64,000 nt of DNA from Mesorhizobium sp. B2-1-8 (GTDB lineage Bacteria > Pseudomonadota > Alphaproteobacteria > Rhizobiales > Rhizobiaceae): the NCBI RefSeq assembly GCF_006442545.2, contig NZ_CP083952.1:4317501-4381500 (forward strand), read 5' to 3'. Every line of letters starts with the position of its first letter. Position 1 is the stretch's first letter. Made by a program: the position numbers and the translations under genes. The notes below the pieces were generated by a model. It ran no database searches and had not been told where the DNA came from. It saw nothing but the letters and a program-made list of their open reading frames with translations. This document shows, piece by piece, positions 7,977-15,632 of this stretch.

Positions 7977-8354
7977 ATGGACTGCGATGCGCTTCGAGAC
8001 GATCAGTGGGAACGGATCAAGGGCTTTGTGCCTGGCGGTACGAAGGGCAAGCGCGGCCCGCGCACCGACAACCGGAAGTTCCTCGATGCCCTGCTGTGGA
8101 TGGCCCGCTCGGGTGGGCGCTGGCGTGATCTACCCGAGCGGCTCGGCGACTATCGATCCGTGAAGCGGCGCTACTATCGCTGGATCGAAATGGGCGTTCT
8201 CGACGAGATGCTTATGGTTCTTGCGCGCGAAGCCGATCTGGAATGGCTGATGATCGACTCGACCATTGTGCGCGCTCATCAGCACGCCGCCGGTGCGCGC
8301 CGGTCAAAAGGGGGGCGGATGCCCAAGGTCTGGGCCGGTCTCGCGGCGGCCTGA
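7977..8354 (+). CDS. IS5-family transposase, frame A
   Basis: The 125-residue upstream frame of the transposase. It has the N-terminal DUF4096-type region ('DDQWERIKGFVPG', 'RTDNRKFLDALLWMARSGGRWRDLP' in parts) and the first catalytic aspartate in 'MIDSTIVRAH'. A run A4G6 at 8306-8315 near its end is the likely site of a -1 frameshift that joins it to frame B, as in other IS427-group elements. Without the shift, translation ends after 'WAGLAAA' at 8354 and gives a truncated product. Confidence 0.9.
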   Translation: MDCDALRDDQWERIKGFVPGGTKGKRGPRTDNRKFLDALLWMARSGGRWRDLPERLGDYRSVKRRYYRWIEMGVLDEMLMVLAREADLEWLMIDSTIVRAHQHAAGARRSKGGRMPKVWAGLAAA

Positions 8355-8737
8355 GCACCAAAATCCATGCGGCAGGCGATGCTCTTGGGTTACCGGTTCG
8401 CCTGATCGCAAGCCCAGGGCAGCGTAATGACATCGCCTTCGCGCATGATCTCGTCGACGGCTTCGAGACCGGCGCAGCGATCGCCGACAAGGGCTATGAC
8501 GCCGACCATTTGCTTGAAAAGATCGCAGAAATAGGCGCCGACGTCGTCATCCCGCCCCAGCGCAATCGAAAGCATCAGCGTCCCTACGACGCTGATCTCT
8601 ACAAGGAGCGCAACATCATCGAGCGTTTCTTCAACAAACTCAAACAGTTCCGCCGCGTCGCAACTCGATACGACAAGCTGCTCGCCAACTTCATGGGCTT
8701 TGTCAAACTTGCAGCTATCGCCATCTGGCTCAGGTAG
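8243..8737 (+). CDS. IS5-family transposase, frame B
   Basis: The downstream -1 frame, in which the homologous part begins near 8306 rather than at the frame's first ATG. It carries the second catalytic aspartate in 'IADKGYDAD' and the DDE glutamate region 'ERNIIERFFNKLKQFRR', a typical YREK-like block of the IS5 family. It is expected to be made only as an A-B fusion of about 250 residues. Its stop lies 19 bp inside the right end of the element. Confidence 0.9.
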   Translation: MADDRLDHCARSSARRRCAPVKRGADAQGLGRSRGGLSTKIHAAGDALGLPVRLIASPGQRNDIAFAHDLVDGFETGAAIADKGYDADHLLEKIAEIGADVVIPPQRNRKHQRPYDADLYKERNIIERFFNKLKQFRRVATRYDKLLANFMGFVKLAAIAIWLR

Positions 8738-9077
8738 TTAAATCGTCACTACGCCCTAGGAGACGGAGCGCCCAGGAAGCAATGGCAAGCACGACGATGC
8801 CCAGCGCCAGGGACCAGGCAATAGCGGTGCAGCCGCATGACAAGAGCGCCGCTGTCGAGATGCGGTTCTGGCGCCGCGCATCGAGGGCATCGTTGACCAG
8901 CATGAATGGCCCGGCGCCGGCAGTGACGGCCAGCGAGCGCAGTACATGCGAGGGCGACACATAGGGCTCGGTGAAGGCGACCTTGCGACCCGATACCAGC
9001 TCCATTGTCGAGCCGGTCAGCCCGCAAACCGTCAGCCCGACGACAAAAGCGAACAGCAAGAGTTCCATCTGGGCCAC
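8730..9077 (-). CDS. DUF6949-like small membrane protein, C-terminus replaced by IS sequence
   Basis: A 115-residue protein with three hydrophobic segments (about 4-24, 45-62, 82-108) and the conserved 'EPYVSPSHVLRSLAVTAGAGP' region (quoted as EPYVSPSHVL / RSLAVTAGAG). I recall the family as DUF6949; its function is unknown. The start is GTG at 9077, preceded by a strong 'ggaggg' 5 nt upstream. The IS at 7898-8756 interrupts the gene after 'LLG'. The native end was FSL and a stop, readable across the empty site. The current end is RSDDLTT and a stop taken from the IS. The third membrane segment is intact, so the protein is probably still functional. Confidence 0.8.
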   Translation of the reverse strand: MAQMELLLFAFVVGLTVCGLTGSTMELVSGRKVAFTEPYVSPSHVLRSLAVTAGAGPFMLVNDALDARRQNRISTAALLSCGCTAIAWSLALGIVVLAIASWALRLLGRSDDLTT

Positions 9078-9168
9078 ATTAACCCTCCATTTACCATGAA
9101 ATCGCACAGTCGCTTCAGGATGGCAGCAAGAGCCGTGCCGTATGATGTGTGCCGTCAAGAGACACCCA

Positions 9169-9213
9169 GATGGGGGACACCGGGATGGCGGACACCGGGA
9201 TGGCGCACAGGCG
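9169..9213 (+). repeat. Three 15-bp tandem repeats
   Basis: The units 'gatgggggacaccgg', 'gatggcggacaccgg' and 'gatggcgcacaggcg' follow each other directly, ahead of the ribosome site of the downstream gene. A partial unit ('gacaccca') precedes them. The unit length is a multiple of three, and the repeats could be read through in frame with the downstream gene, but no good start lies upstream. Confidence 0.8.
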
Positions 9214-9230
9214 GTGGGACGAGGACCGAG

Positions 9231-9962
9231 ATGAAGCAGGCAGCGATCGCCGACGGCGCGGAACTCACCGTGGTCGATTCCATGCTGATGAAGCGGGTGT
9301 TCTACGCGTTCGCGGCTCTGGCCTTGCTGTCGATAGCCATCAGCCTTGGCGGCAAATGGTTCGGCCGCTCCATTGCCATGGCCGGCTACACCGACGACGC
9401 GACCGTGCGCGAGGTGGTGATCGGCAACAACGTCATCACCGTGCCGGCCAATTTCATCAGGTTCGAGCCGGCCAGGCGCGACGGTATCGCCTCGCGCCTC
9501 GACCTTTACCTGCGCTATCCCCAGATGGACGGCTACAGCGAGGCGTCGCGCGACGATTTCAATCACGCCGGGGCCAACAGGAACATCATCTTCCTGTCCT
9601 TCGAGCAGCAGATGATGTCGCGCGACATGAGCGGCCGGTTCGGGCCGATCTACAGCGCGCTGATCGTCCAGCCCGGTATTCCAGGACCCGGCGGCACGAC
9701 GGTCTATGGGTTCAATGAGAAATCAGGTTATCTGAACGAGGTGCTGGTCGTCGGCAAGCGCGCTGGCAAGGACCCGTTCGTGGCCCGCTGCCTCAGCGGG
9801 CCGAGCGCCGGCGAATCGCTGGCTCCTTGCGAGCGGGACATCCATGTCGGGGATGATCTCAGCCTTACCTATCGCTTCCCGAGGGAATTCCTTGGCGACT
9901 GGCAGACGCTTGATGCGGCGATCGCGGCAGAGGCGGGGCGAATCCTGAAGACCCGACATTGA
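9231..9962 (+). CDS. Conserved hypothetical membrane-anchored protein
   Basis: A 243-residue protein with a single N-terminal membrane anchor (about residues 24-42, 'VFYAFAALALLSIAISLGG'). A predicted periplasmic domain of about 195 residues follows. Two cysteines near 'ARCLSGPSAGESLAPCERD' may form a disulfide. No known domain is recognised; similar proteins occur in rhizobia. I chose the ATG at 9231 because 'gagg' lies 6 nt upstream. The long upstream frame is only an extension through the tandem repeats. It is transcribed divergently from the DUF6949-like gene. Confidence 0.75.
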   Translation: MKQAAIADGAELTVVDSMLMKRVFYAFAALALLSIAISLGGKWFGRSIAMAGYTDDATVREVVIGNNVITVPANFIRFEPARRDGIASRLDLYLRYPQMDGYSEASRDDFNHAGANRNIIFLSFEQQMMSRDMSGRFGPIYSALIVQPGIPGPGGTTVYGFNEKSGYLNEVLVVGKRAGKDPFVARCLSGPSAGESLAPCERDIHVGDDLSLTYRFPREFLGDWQTLDAAIAAEAGRILKTRH

Positions 9963-10017
9963 CCGGCTGAAAAGCGGCCCGGCCGCGCTCTACGCGGCCT
10001 GCCGTGGCATTGCGGGC

Positions 10018-10221
10018 TCAGGCCAGGTCGATATCGAGGATCGCCATCGAGAAATTATAGTCGCCATCGTCCTCATCCTTGAAGACGATGCCGAGGAATT
10101 CCTCGCCGACATAGACTTCGGCCGAATCTTCCTTGCGCGGCCGTGCCTTGACCTCAAGCTTGGGGTTCTGGAAGACGCGCTTGAAATAGGCGTCCAGCTT
10201 TCTGATTTCGTCCGGCTTCAA
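10018..10221 (-). CDS. DUF3126 family protein
   Basis: A 67-residue acidic protein matching the short alphaproteobacterial DUF3126 family ('KPDEIRKLDAYFKRVF', 'AEVYVGEEFLGIVFKDEDDG'). It is cytoplasmic and its function is unknown. The most likely start is TTG at 10221, with 'ggagaag' 4-8 nt upstream; a longer frame to 10278 lacks family resemblance. It follows cysE on the same strand, separated by about 140 bp. Confidence 0.85.
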   Translation of the reverse strand: MKPDEIRKLDAYFKRVFQNPKLEVKARPRKEDSAEVYVGEEFLGIVFKDEDDGDYNFSMAILDIDLA

Positions 10222-10361
10222 CAGTCTTCTCCGATCATCGGCTTGCTCGTTTGAACGGCGCTTCTGGCACGTCGACAATGGCGATGTAAAGGCAAGCCGA
10301 CCTTATTGCACCGGAAGCGGGCAGCGCCGCCGGGCAATCATGCCGGGCAGCTGCCAGCAAA

Positions 10362-11210
10362 TCAGATATCGAAACTGATGACGTGGTCCATCTTCTGCGA
10401 CGGCAGAAGCTGGTCCATCTGGCGCGAAGGCTGGTCGCAGCCGGTCTCGCCGACCACGCGCGCCGGCACACCGGCAACCGTCTTGTTGTGCGGCACAGGC
10501 GACAGCACCACCGATCCGGCGGCAATCTTGGAGCAATGGCCGATCTCGATGTTGCCGAGAATCTTGGCGCCGGCGCCAATCAGCACGCCATAGCGAATCT
10601 TGGGATGGCGGTCGCCACCGGCCTTGCCGGTACCGCCCAGCGTCACGCCGTGCAGGATGGACACATCGTCCTCGATCACGGCGGTCTCGCCGACGACGAG
10701 GCCGGTGGCGTGATCGATGAAGATGCCCTTGCCGATGCGCGCGGCCGGATTGATGTCGGTCTGGAAGACTGCGGACGAACGGCTCTGCAGGTAGAGCGCG
10801 AAATCCTTGCGGCCCTGATTCCACAGCCAATGCGCCAGCCGATGGGTCTGGATGGCGTGAAAGCCCTTGAAGTAGAGCACCGGCATGATGAACCGGTCGC
10901 AAGCCGGGTCGCGGTCATAATAGGCCTGGATGTCGACGCGCACCGTGGTCGGCCAGTCCTTGTCGTCGGCGAGCATCGACTTGAACGTCTGGCGGATGAG
11001 ATCGGAGCCGATATCCTGATGGGCAAGCCGCTCCGCGATCCTGTGAATGACCGCCTCTTCCAGGCTTTCCTGGTTGAGGATCGTCGCATAGAGGAACGCG
11101 GCCAGCAGCGGGTCGCGGTTGACCGCTTCCATCGCTTCGTCGCGGATCGAACGCCAGATCGGATCGACCGGCTGCAGCGCGTTGTGGCGGGAAATGCTGA
11201 TGCTGTTCAT
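10362..11210 (-). CDS. cysE: Serine O-acetyltransferase
   Basis: A 282-residue CysE, which acetylates L-serine with acetyl-CoA in the first step of cysteine synthesis. The helical N-terminal domain spans about residues 15-150. The left-handed beta-helix follows, with 'FIDHATGLVVGETAVIE' (His167 and its Asp partner at the active site) and 'GVTLGGTGKAGGDRHPKI'. The C-terminus ends '...SFDI'. A C-terminal isoleucine is what inserts into the active site of O-acetylserine sulfhydrylase in the cysteine synthase complex, so complex formation is likely. Slightly longer than enterobacterial CysE, as usual in rhizobia. Confidence 0.95.
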   Translation of the reverse strand: MNSISISRHNALQPVDPIWRSIRDEAMEAVNRDPLLAAFLYATILNQESLEEAVIHRIAERLAHQDIGSDLIRQTFKSMLADDKDWPTTVRVDIQAYYDRDPACDRFIMPVLYFKGFHAIQTHRLAHWLWNQGRKDFALYLQSRSSAVFQTDINPAARIGKGIFIDHATGLVVGETAVIEDDVSILHGVTLGGTGKAGGDRHPKIRYGVLIGAGAKILGNIEIGHCSKIAAGSVVLSPVPHNKTVAGVPARVVGETGCDQPSRQMDQLLPSQKMDHVISFDI

Positions 11211-11343
11211 CGACGTCTCGTCCTGCGTCCTGCTAGTCTGCTGTCATCGGGGCCGCACATATAAGCCAGATCATAGCACGATTGAACTCAATTTTCCTTA
11301 GTGCTGTGTCAAATGGATTTGGTTCGCGGGAATTCAAGCAGCC

Positions 11344-11940
11344 ATGGAAAACGAACCCCTGATCGACGACGCGCTGAAAACCGAGCTTTCGGCGCTCTAC
11401 GCCGCCGAGGAACGCCACTATCACGGCCTTGCGCATATCGAGGCAATGCTGGCGCTGGCTCGCGACTATCAGGGAGAACTGGACGACCCTGAAGCCGTCG
11501 AAGCGGCGATCTGGTTCCACGACGCCATCTACGACAGCAGGGCCAAGGACAATGAGGCGCAAAGTGCCGCCCTTGCCGAGCAAAAGCTCGCGGGCCGCAC
11601 CGATGCCGCCCGCCTGAAGCGCATCAGCGCGATGATCCTCGCCACCGCCACGCACCAGTTGCCGCCTTTCGACGACGCTGCGGCGACACGCGACGCCAGC
11701 CTGTTTCTCGACATGGATCTTTCGATCCTAGGCGCTGATCCGGTTGCGTTCGATGCCTATGAACGCGCGGTTCGCCGCGAATATGACTGGGTGGAGGAGC
11801 CGATATGGCGTGCCGGACGCGGCGCGGTGCTAAAAAGCTTCCTTGCCCGTCCGCATATTTTTCTCACGCAGGAGTTTAGGCAGCGCTTCGAACCAAAGGC
11901 AAGGCTGAACATGGCGCGGTCGCTGGAGACCTTGTCCTAG
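11344..11940 (+). CDS. HD-domain metal-dependent phosphohydrolase
   Basis: A 198-residue protein of the predicted HD-superfamily phosphohydrolases. Metal-binding elements are 'RHYHGLAHIE' (His31), 'IWFHDAIYD' (His59-Asp60), 'ATATHQLP' (His104) and 'FLDMDLSILG' (Asp123/Asp125). The substrate is unknown; nucleotides are possible. It is divergent from cysE across about 130 bp, so the two promoters share this interval. Confidence 0.88.
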   Translation: MENEPLIDDALKTELSALYAAEERHYHGLAHIEAMLALARDYQGELDDPEAVEAAIWFHDAIYDSRAKDNEAQSAALAEQKLAGRTDAARLKRISAMILATATHQLPPFDDAAATRDASLFLDMDLSILGADPVAFDAYERAVRREYDWVEEPIWRAGRGAVLKSFLARPHIFLTQEFRQRFEPKARLNMARSLETLS

Positions 11941-11985
11941 GTCAATTTCGCGATCCGAGGCGCTTCGTCTCAAGAAACCGGCGCG

Positions 11986-12753
11986 TCAGAGCGGATTTTC
12001 GGCGTAGAACTCCAGCACACGTTGCTTGAAGGTCTTGTCTCCGACGGCCAGCATATGGTCGCGGCCCTCGATGTGGAAGGCCCTGGCGTTGGGCATCAGC
12101 GCCGCAAGCTCGTCCGGCGATCCGCCAATGTCGTCGGTGGTACCGACCGCGACCAGCGTCGGCTGGGCGATGCGGGCAATATCCTCTTCACCAAGCAATT
12201 CCCGTGACGTGACGATGCAGGCGGCAAGCGCCCGGCGGTCGCTGCGGGTCTGGTCGGCGAAGGCACGAAAAGAGCGGCCGCGTGGATGGGTGGTCGCGGC
12301 CGGATCCTCGGCAAGGAGGGCGGCGGCAATCGGATCCCAATCGCCTACCCCATCGATCATGCCGATGCCGAGGCCGCCAAAGACCAACGTCGCCACCTTG
12401 TCCGGATCGGACAGTGCCAGGAAGGCCGCAATGCGCGCGCCCATCGAATAGCCCATGACATGGGCCCGCTCGATGCCGAGATGATCGAGCAGGGCTGCCG
12501 CGTCCGAAGCCATTTTCGCGGGCGTATAATCGGCCTCGTCGTAACTCTTGGACGACGAGCCGTGGCCGCGATTGTCGAAGGCGATGGCGCGATAGCCGGC
12601 ATCGCTGAGCGTCTTGAACCAGCCGGGCGACACCCAGTTGACATAGTGGCTCGAGGCGAAGCCATGAATCATGAGCACCGGATCGCCCTCACCCGATGCC
12701 GGCTGGCGGTCGAGGAAGGCTAGATCGAACCCGTCATGGGAGAAAAACTGCAT
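11986..12753 (-). CDS. Alpha/beta-fold hydrolase
   Basis: A 255-residue alpha/beta hydrolase. The oxyanion HG motif is at about 30-31 ('MIHGFASS'), the nucleophile Ser103 lies in 'GYSMGA', an acid is likely near 'VGTTDDIGG' and the histidine lies in 'EGRDHMLAVGD'. It is an esterase or lactonase-like enzyme with no signal peptide; the substrate is unknown. It is the last gene of a compact minus-strand unit with the DUF192 and cold-shock genes (20-bp gap). Confidence 0.9.
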   Translation of the reverse strand: MQFFSHDGFDLAFLDRQPASGEGDPVLMIHGFASSHYVNWVSPGWFKTLSDAGYRAIAFDNRGHGSSSKSYDEADYTPAKMASDAAALLDHLGIERAHVMGYSMGARIAAFLALSDPDKVATLVFGGLGIGMIDGVGDWDPIAAALLAEDPAATTHPRGRSFRAFADQTRSDRRALAACIVTSRELLGEEDIARIAQPTLVAVGTTDDIGGSPDELAALMPNARAFHIEGRDHMLAVGDKTFKQRVLEFYAENPL

Positions 12754-12773
12754 CGGAAAGCGATCCCTGGCGC

Positions 12774-13334
12774 TCAGTCGGAATCGACGTTCGGAGAATC
12801 GCCCTTGTCCGCGGGCGGCATGCCAGGGCCGGATGCGGTGCCTATCGCCGGATGGCGCAGCAGATCGCCGTCCGCGATGCCGTCCCTGGCGGCAGTGCCT
12901 GCCTTGAGTTCAAGCACGAAGCGGACCGGCTCGCCCGGCGAGACGATCGCCTCGGATTGCGGCTCGCCCTGCTTGATTGCGCGGATCCTGCCGTCCTGGC
13001 CGACAAAGATCAGATCAAGCGGCATCGGCGTATTCTTCATCCAGAAACTGACGTCGCGCGTCTCGTCGAAAACGAACAGCATGCCATGATTGGCGGCCAT
13101 GTCCTCGCGAAACATCAGGCCGGCCTCACGCTCGGCCTCGGTATCGGCGACTTCGATCGAGAAGGAGCGTTTACCGTTTTTGGTCACGGCGACCAGCGGC
13201 GCGGGATCGACCGGAAGGATCATCGCCTGGCCATCGGCGGCGCTGGGTACCTGGAAATAGAAGAATGCGGCGGCGACCATGACGGCAGCCACAGCGCACA
13301 TCACGCCCGCCGTCAGCCTGTTCCTGTGTGTCAT
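12774..13334 (-). CDS. DUF192 family protein
   Basis: A 186-residue protein with an N-terminal membrane anchor or signal (about residues 8-28) and a DUF192 domain. The characteristic motifs are 'EREAGLMFREDM', 'GMLFVFDETRDVSFWMKNT' and 'PLDLIFVGQDG'. It is probably periplasmic or membrane-tethered; the function is unknown. It lies 23 bp downstream of the cold-shock gene, an arrangement I recall as common in Rhizobiales. Confidence 0.92.
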   Translation of the reverse strand: MTHRNRLTAGVMCAVAAVMVAAAFFYFQVPSAADGQAMILPVDPAPLVAVTKNGKRSFSIEVADTEAEREAGLMFREDMAANHGMLFVFDETRDVSFWMKNTPMPLDLIFVGQDGRIRAIKQGEPQSEAIVSPGEPVRFVLELKAGTAARDGIADGDLLRHPAIGTASGPGMPPADKGDSPNVDSD

Positions 13335-13357
13335 ATGAAATCCTCGGCCGGATCGCC

Positions 13358-13954
13358 CTAGTGCGAGACCGGCAAGGTGCCCATATCGGGGTGAATTTCG
13401 GCGGCCATAAGGCCTTTGTCACCGCGGCCGAAACGGACAAGCACGACTTGCCCCGGCCGAAGCTCGGTGATGCCGTAGCGGCGCAAGGTCTCCATATGGA
13501 CGAAAATATCCTCGGTGCCCTCGCCGCGCGTCAGGAAGCCAAACCCTTTGGTGCGGTTGAACCATTTGACCAAAGCGCGTTCGAGCCCACTCTCCGGCGT
13601 TACCGAGACATGGGTGCGCTGCTCCTGCATTTCGGCGGGATGGACGGCGGTGGTGACATCCATGGAAAGCACACGGAACGCCTGCAGCCCGCGCTCGCCC
13701 TGCTTCACAAGACAGACCACGCGCGCGCCTTCCAAGGCTGTCTGGAAGCCGTCCCGTCGCAGACATGTCACATGGAGGAGGATATCGCCCGAAACACCAT
13801 CATCCGGAAGGATGAAACCATAGCCCTTGGCCACATCGAACCACTTGATGGCGCCGGAAATTTCGGTCAGGTCGGCGGAATCGCCGCCTTCGTCGCGCGT
13901 CAAAGCGTCGCCAAGGGTATTGGCCCGCCCCGTCAAAGAGGCCTTTTCCCCCAT
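13358..13954 (-). CDS. Double cold-shock-domain protein
   Basis: A 198-residue protein with two cold-shock domains: CSD1 at about 32-100 with RNP1-like 'KGYGFI', and CSD2 at about 127-189 with 'KGFGFL' and RNP2 'DIFVHM'. It is expected to bind single-stranded nucleic acid and act as an RNA chaperone. A basic linker joins the two domains. The longer frame to 14032 was trimmed to the ATG at 13954, which has 'aaaggggg' upstream. It leads the operon with DUF192 and the alpha/beta hydrolase. CSD1 is less canonical (RNP2 replaced by 'DILLHV'). Confidence 0.92.
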   Translation of the reverse strand: MGEKASLTGRANTLGDALTRDEGGDSADLTEISGAIKWFDVAKGYGFILPDDGVSGDILLHVTCLRRDGFQTALEGARVVCLVKQGERGLQAFRVLSMDVTTAVHPAEMQEQRTHVSVTPESGLERALVKWFNRTKGFGFLTRGEGTEDIFVHMETLRRYGITELRPGQVVLVRFGRGDKGLMAAEIHPDMGTLPVSH

Positions 13955-14170
13955 AAGAATGCCCCCTTTATTCAAGAACACCGCAACTGATTCTTGACAC
14001 CAGATTAACACCGCGGCTTCCGGTGTGTGCAAGACCTGACGTGCCTTTTTTCACGGTTCATTGCGGGAATACCGGATTTGTTCTTTGCCGGCGCTGCCTG
14101 ACCCGAACGATTGCCCTTTGACCGGGCCGACCCTATGTTGCGCCGCAACCCAACAGATCGAGGAAAACAC

Positions 14171-14611
14171 ATGCGCTATCTGCACACCATGGTCCGCGTC
14201 GCCGATGTCGATGCCTCGCTCGATTTCTACTGCAACAAGCTCGGGCTGAAGGAAGTTCGCCGCCATGAAAGCGAGCAGGGCCGCTTCACGCTGATCTTCC
14301 TGGCCGCGCCGGAAGACGAGCAGAGCGGCATCAACGAGAAAGCGCCGCTGGTCGAACTCACCTACAATTGGGATCCGGAAGACTACAAGGGCGGGCGCAA
14401 TTTCGGCCACCTCGCCTACGAAGTCGACGACATCTATGCCACGTGCCAGCGACTGATGGACAATGGCGTCACCATCAACCGGCCGCCGCGCGACGGCAAC
14501 ATGGCCTTTATCAGGTCGCCGGACGGCATCTCCATCGAGCTTCTGCAGAAAGGCCCGGCCAAGGCCAAGGCGGAACCGTGGGCGTCGATGGCGAATACCG
14601 GAAGCTGGTAA
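14171..14611 (+). CDS. gloA: Lactoylglutathione lyase (glyoxalase I)
   Basis: A 146-residue VOC-fold protein. It converts the hemithioacetal of methylglyoxal and glutathione to S-lactoylglutathione. Metal ligand positions of GloA are visible: His5 ('[10 protein letters not shown]'), a Glu in 'LVELTYNW', His in '[11 protein letters not shown]' and Glu in 'GISIELLQK'. Length is slightly above the E. coli enzyme through a C-terminal Ala/Lys-rich tail. 'gagg' stands 7-8 nt before the ATG. It is a single gene. Confidence 0.93.
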   Translation: MRYLHTMVRVADVDASLDFYCNKLGLKEVRRHESEQGRFTLIFLAAPEDEQSGINEKAPLVELTYNWDPEDYKGGRNFGHLAYEVDDIYATCQRLMDNGVTINRPPRDGNMAFIRSPDGISIELLQKGPAKAKAEPWASMANTGSW

Positions 14612-14739
14612 TCGATCACCTTTTCGAGTGGCCGGCGGCCACTCCATGGTGTTTCGCTAAATTGTGCCTATCTATGCGGCGATGGCGCCTGCCCTGAAGA
14701 GCAGCGCCAGCCAAGAGATCGAGCTTTGGAGAACCCTTC

Positions 14740-15033
14740 ATGCCGACCAGCCACGCCAATGTCTCCACGGCGCACGCAAGCCGCTATCTGCAGCAGTTGT
14801 GCAAGCATTGGGCGCACAAGTTTCCCGTCGAGTTCGACCCCAATCACGGCGTCATCGACCTTTCACTCGGCCGCACGGTCATGGACGCCGACGGGGCAGC
14901 GCTGCACATCACGGTATCGACGGACGAGTCCGCTTCGATCGAGCGCCTCGAAAGCGTCGTTGCCGACCACATCAAACGCTTTGCGTTCCGCGAAGAATTG
15001 GCTTTCGACTGGAAACGCGCAGAGGCGGCGTAG
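14740..15033 (+). CDS. DUF2218 family protein
   Basis: A 97-residue protein with the DUF2218 signature: 'HASRYLQQLCKHWAHKFPV' and the C-terminal 'HIKRFAFREELAFDWKR'. These small proteins are often found beside siderophore or iron genes; no such genes are seen here. Cytoplasmic, function unknown. It follows gloA by 128 bp in the same direction. Confidence 0.9.
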   Translation: MPTSHANVSTAHASRYLQQLCKHWAHKFPVEFDPNHGVIDLSLGRTVMDADGAALHITVSTDESASIERLESVVADHIKRFAFREELAFDWKRAEAA

Positions 15034-15077
15034 CGCGTTCATGCGTGTTGCCAGGCATTTCCGGCGAGACGCATGGA

Positions 15078-15632
15078 TCAATCGCTACCGGACTTGCCCG
15101 CCATCTCCAGCAGCGCCAGCATCGATCGCCAATTGCGGGCCGTGCCCGGCACTTTCAACGTGCGCGGAATGAGGTTGGCGAACACCGATTTGCCGAGCCC
15201 GTCCGGCGCGCTGAGATAGAGCACATCGCCCTTGACCTCGAAACGCTCCGGGCCAGTGCACTTTTCAGCCAGCCGCGCCACCTCTTCGGCGGTCGGCTCA
15301 CGCTCCAGCGCATAGGCGTGGAGCTTCGTGTGGTCAGCGGCCGCTTCCGGATAGGGATTTTCGCGAACCAGCCGTTCGAGCCATTCGAAATCGCGCACCA
15401 TGATGCGCGAATGGAAACCCCATTTCTTCTCGAAAGCCGCCTCGATCTGTTTGGTCAGCACGGCGGCGTCGCCCTTGTCAGCCCGGAACACGGCATTGCC
15501 GCTCTGCACGTAGGTGGAGACATCGGAAAAACCGAGACCCTCGAAGAACGACCGCAACTCCGCCATCCTGACAATGCGGTTGCCGCCGACATTGATGCCG
15601 GAAAACAGGGCGATGAAGATCTTTCCGCTCAT
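15078..15632 (-). CDS. DUF1697 family protein
   Basis: A 184-residue protein with the DUF1697 pattern 'FIALFSGINVGGNRIVRMAE' at the N-terminus and 'YVQSGNAVFRA'. Function is unknown; the fold is ferredoxin-like. Its ATG overlaps the stop codon of ilvA (ATGA, 15629-15632), so translational coupling is expected. Confidence 0.92.
   Translation of the reverse strand: MSGKIFIALFSGINVGGNRIVRMAELRSFFEGLGFSDVSTYVQSGNAVFRADKGDAAVLTKQIEAAFEKKWGFHSRIMVRDFEWLERLVRENPYPEAAADHTKLHAYALEREPTAEEVARLAEKCTGPERFEVKGDVLYLSAPDGLGKSVFANLIPRTLKVPGTARNWRSMLALLEMAGKSGSD

Larger units (their letters stand above)
7898..8756 (+). mobile_element. IS5-family (IS427-like) insertion sequence, complete
   Basis: An 859-bp element with terminal inverted repeats matching at 19 of the outer 20 positions (left end 'ggacgtagtgacgatttaac'; the right end inverted reads gggcg at the start). 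It is flanked by a TA duplication (7896-7897 and 8757-8758). It carries one transposase in two overlapping frames. Both ends and the frames are intact, so it looks recent and potentially active. It is inserted seven codons from the end of a small membrane-protein gene and upstream of the gamma-carbonic anhydrase. Confidence 0.93.

Noticed and set aside
9976..10010. Terminator between the 243-residue gene and DUF3126
   Set aside because: The GC-rich 'cggccgcgc' stretch has no clear stem of useful length and no T-run.
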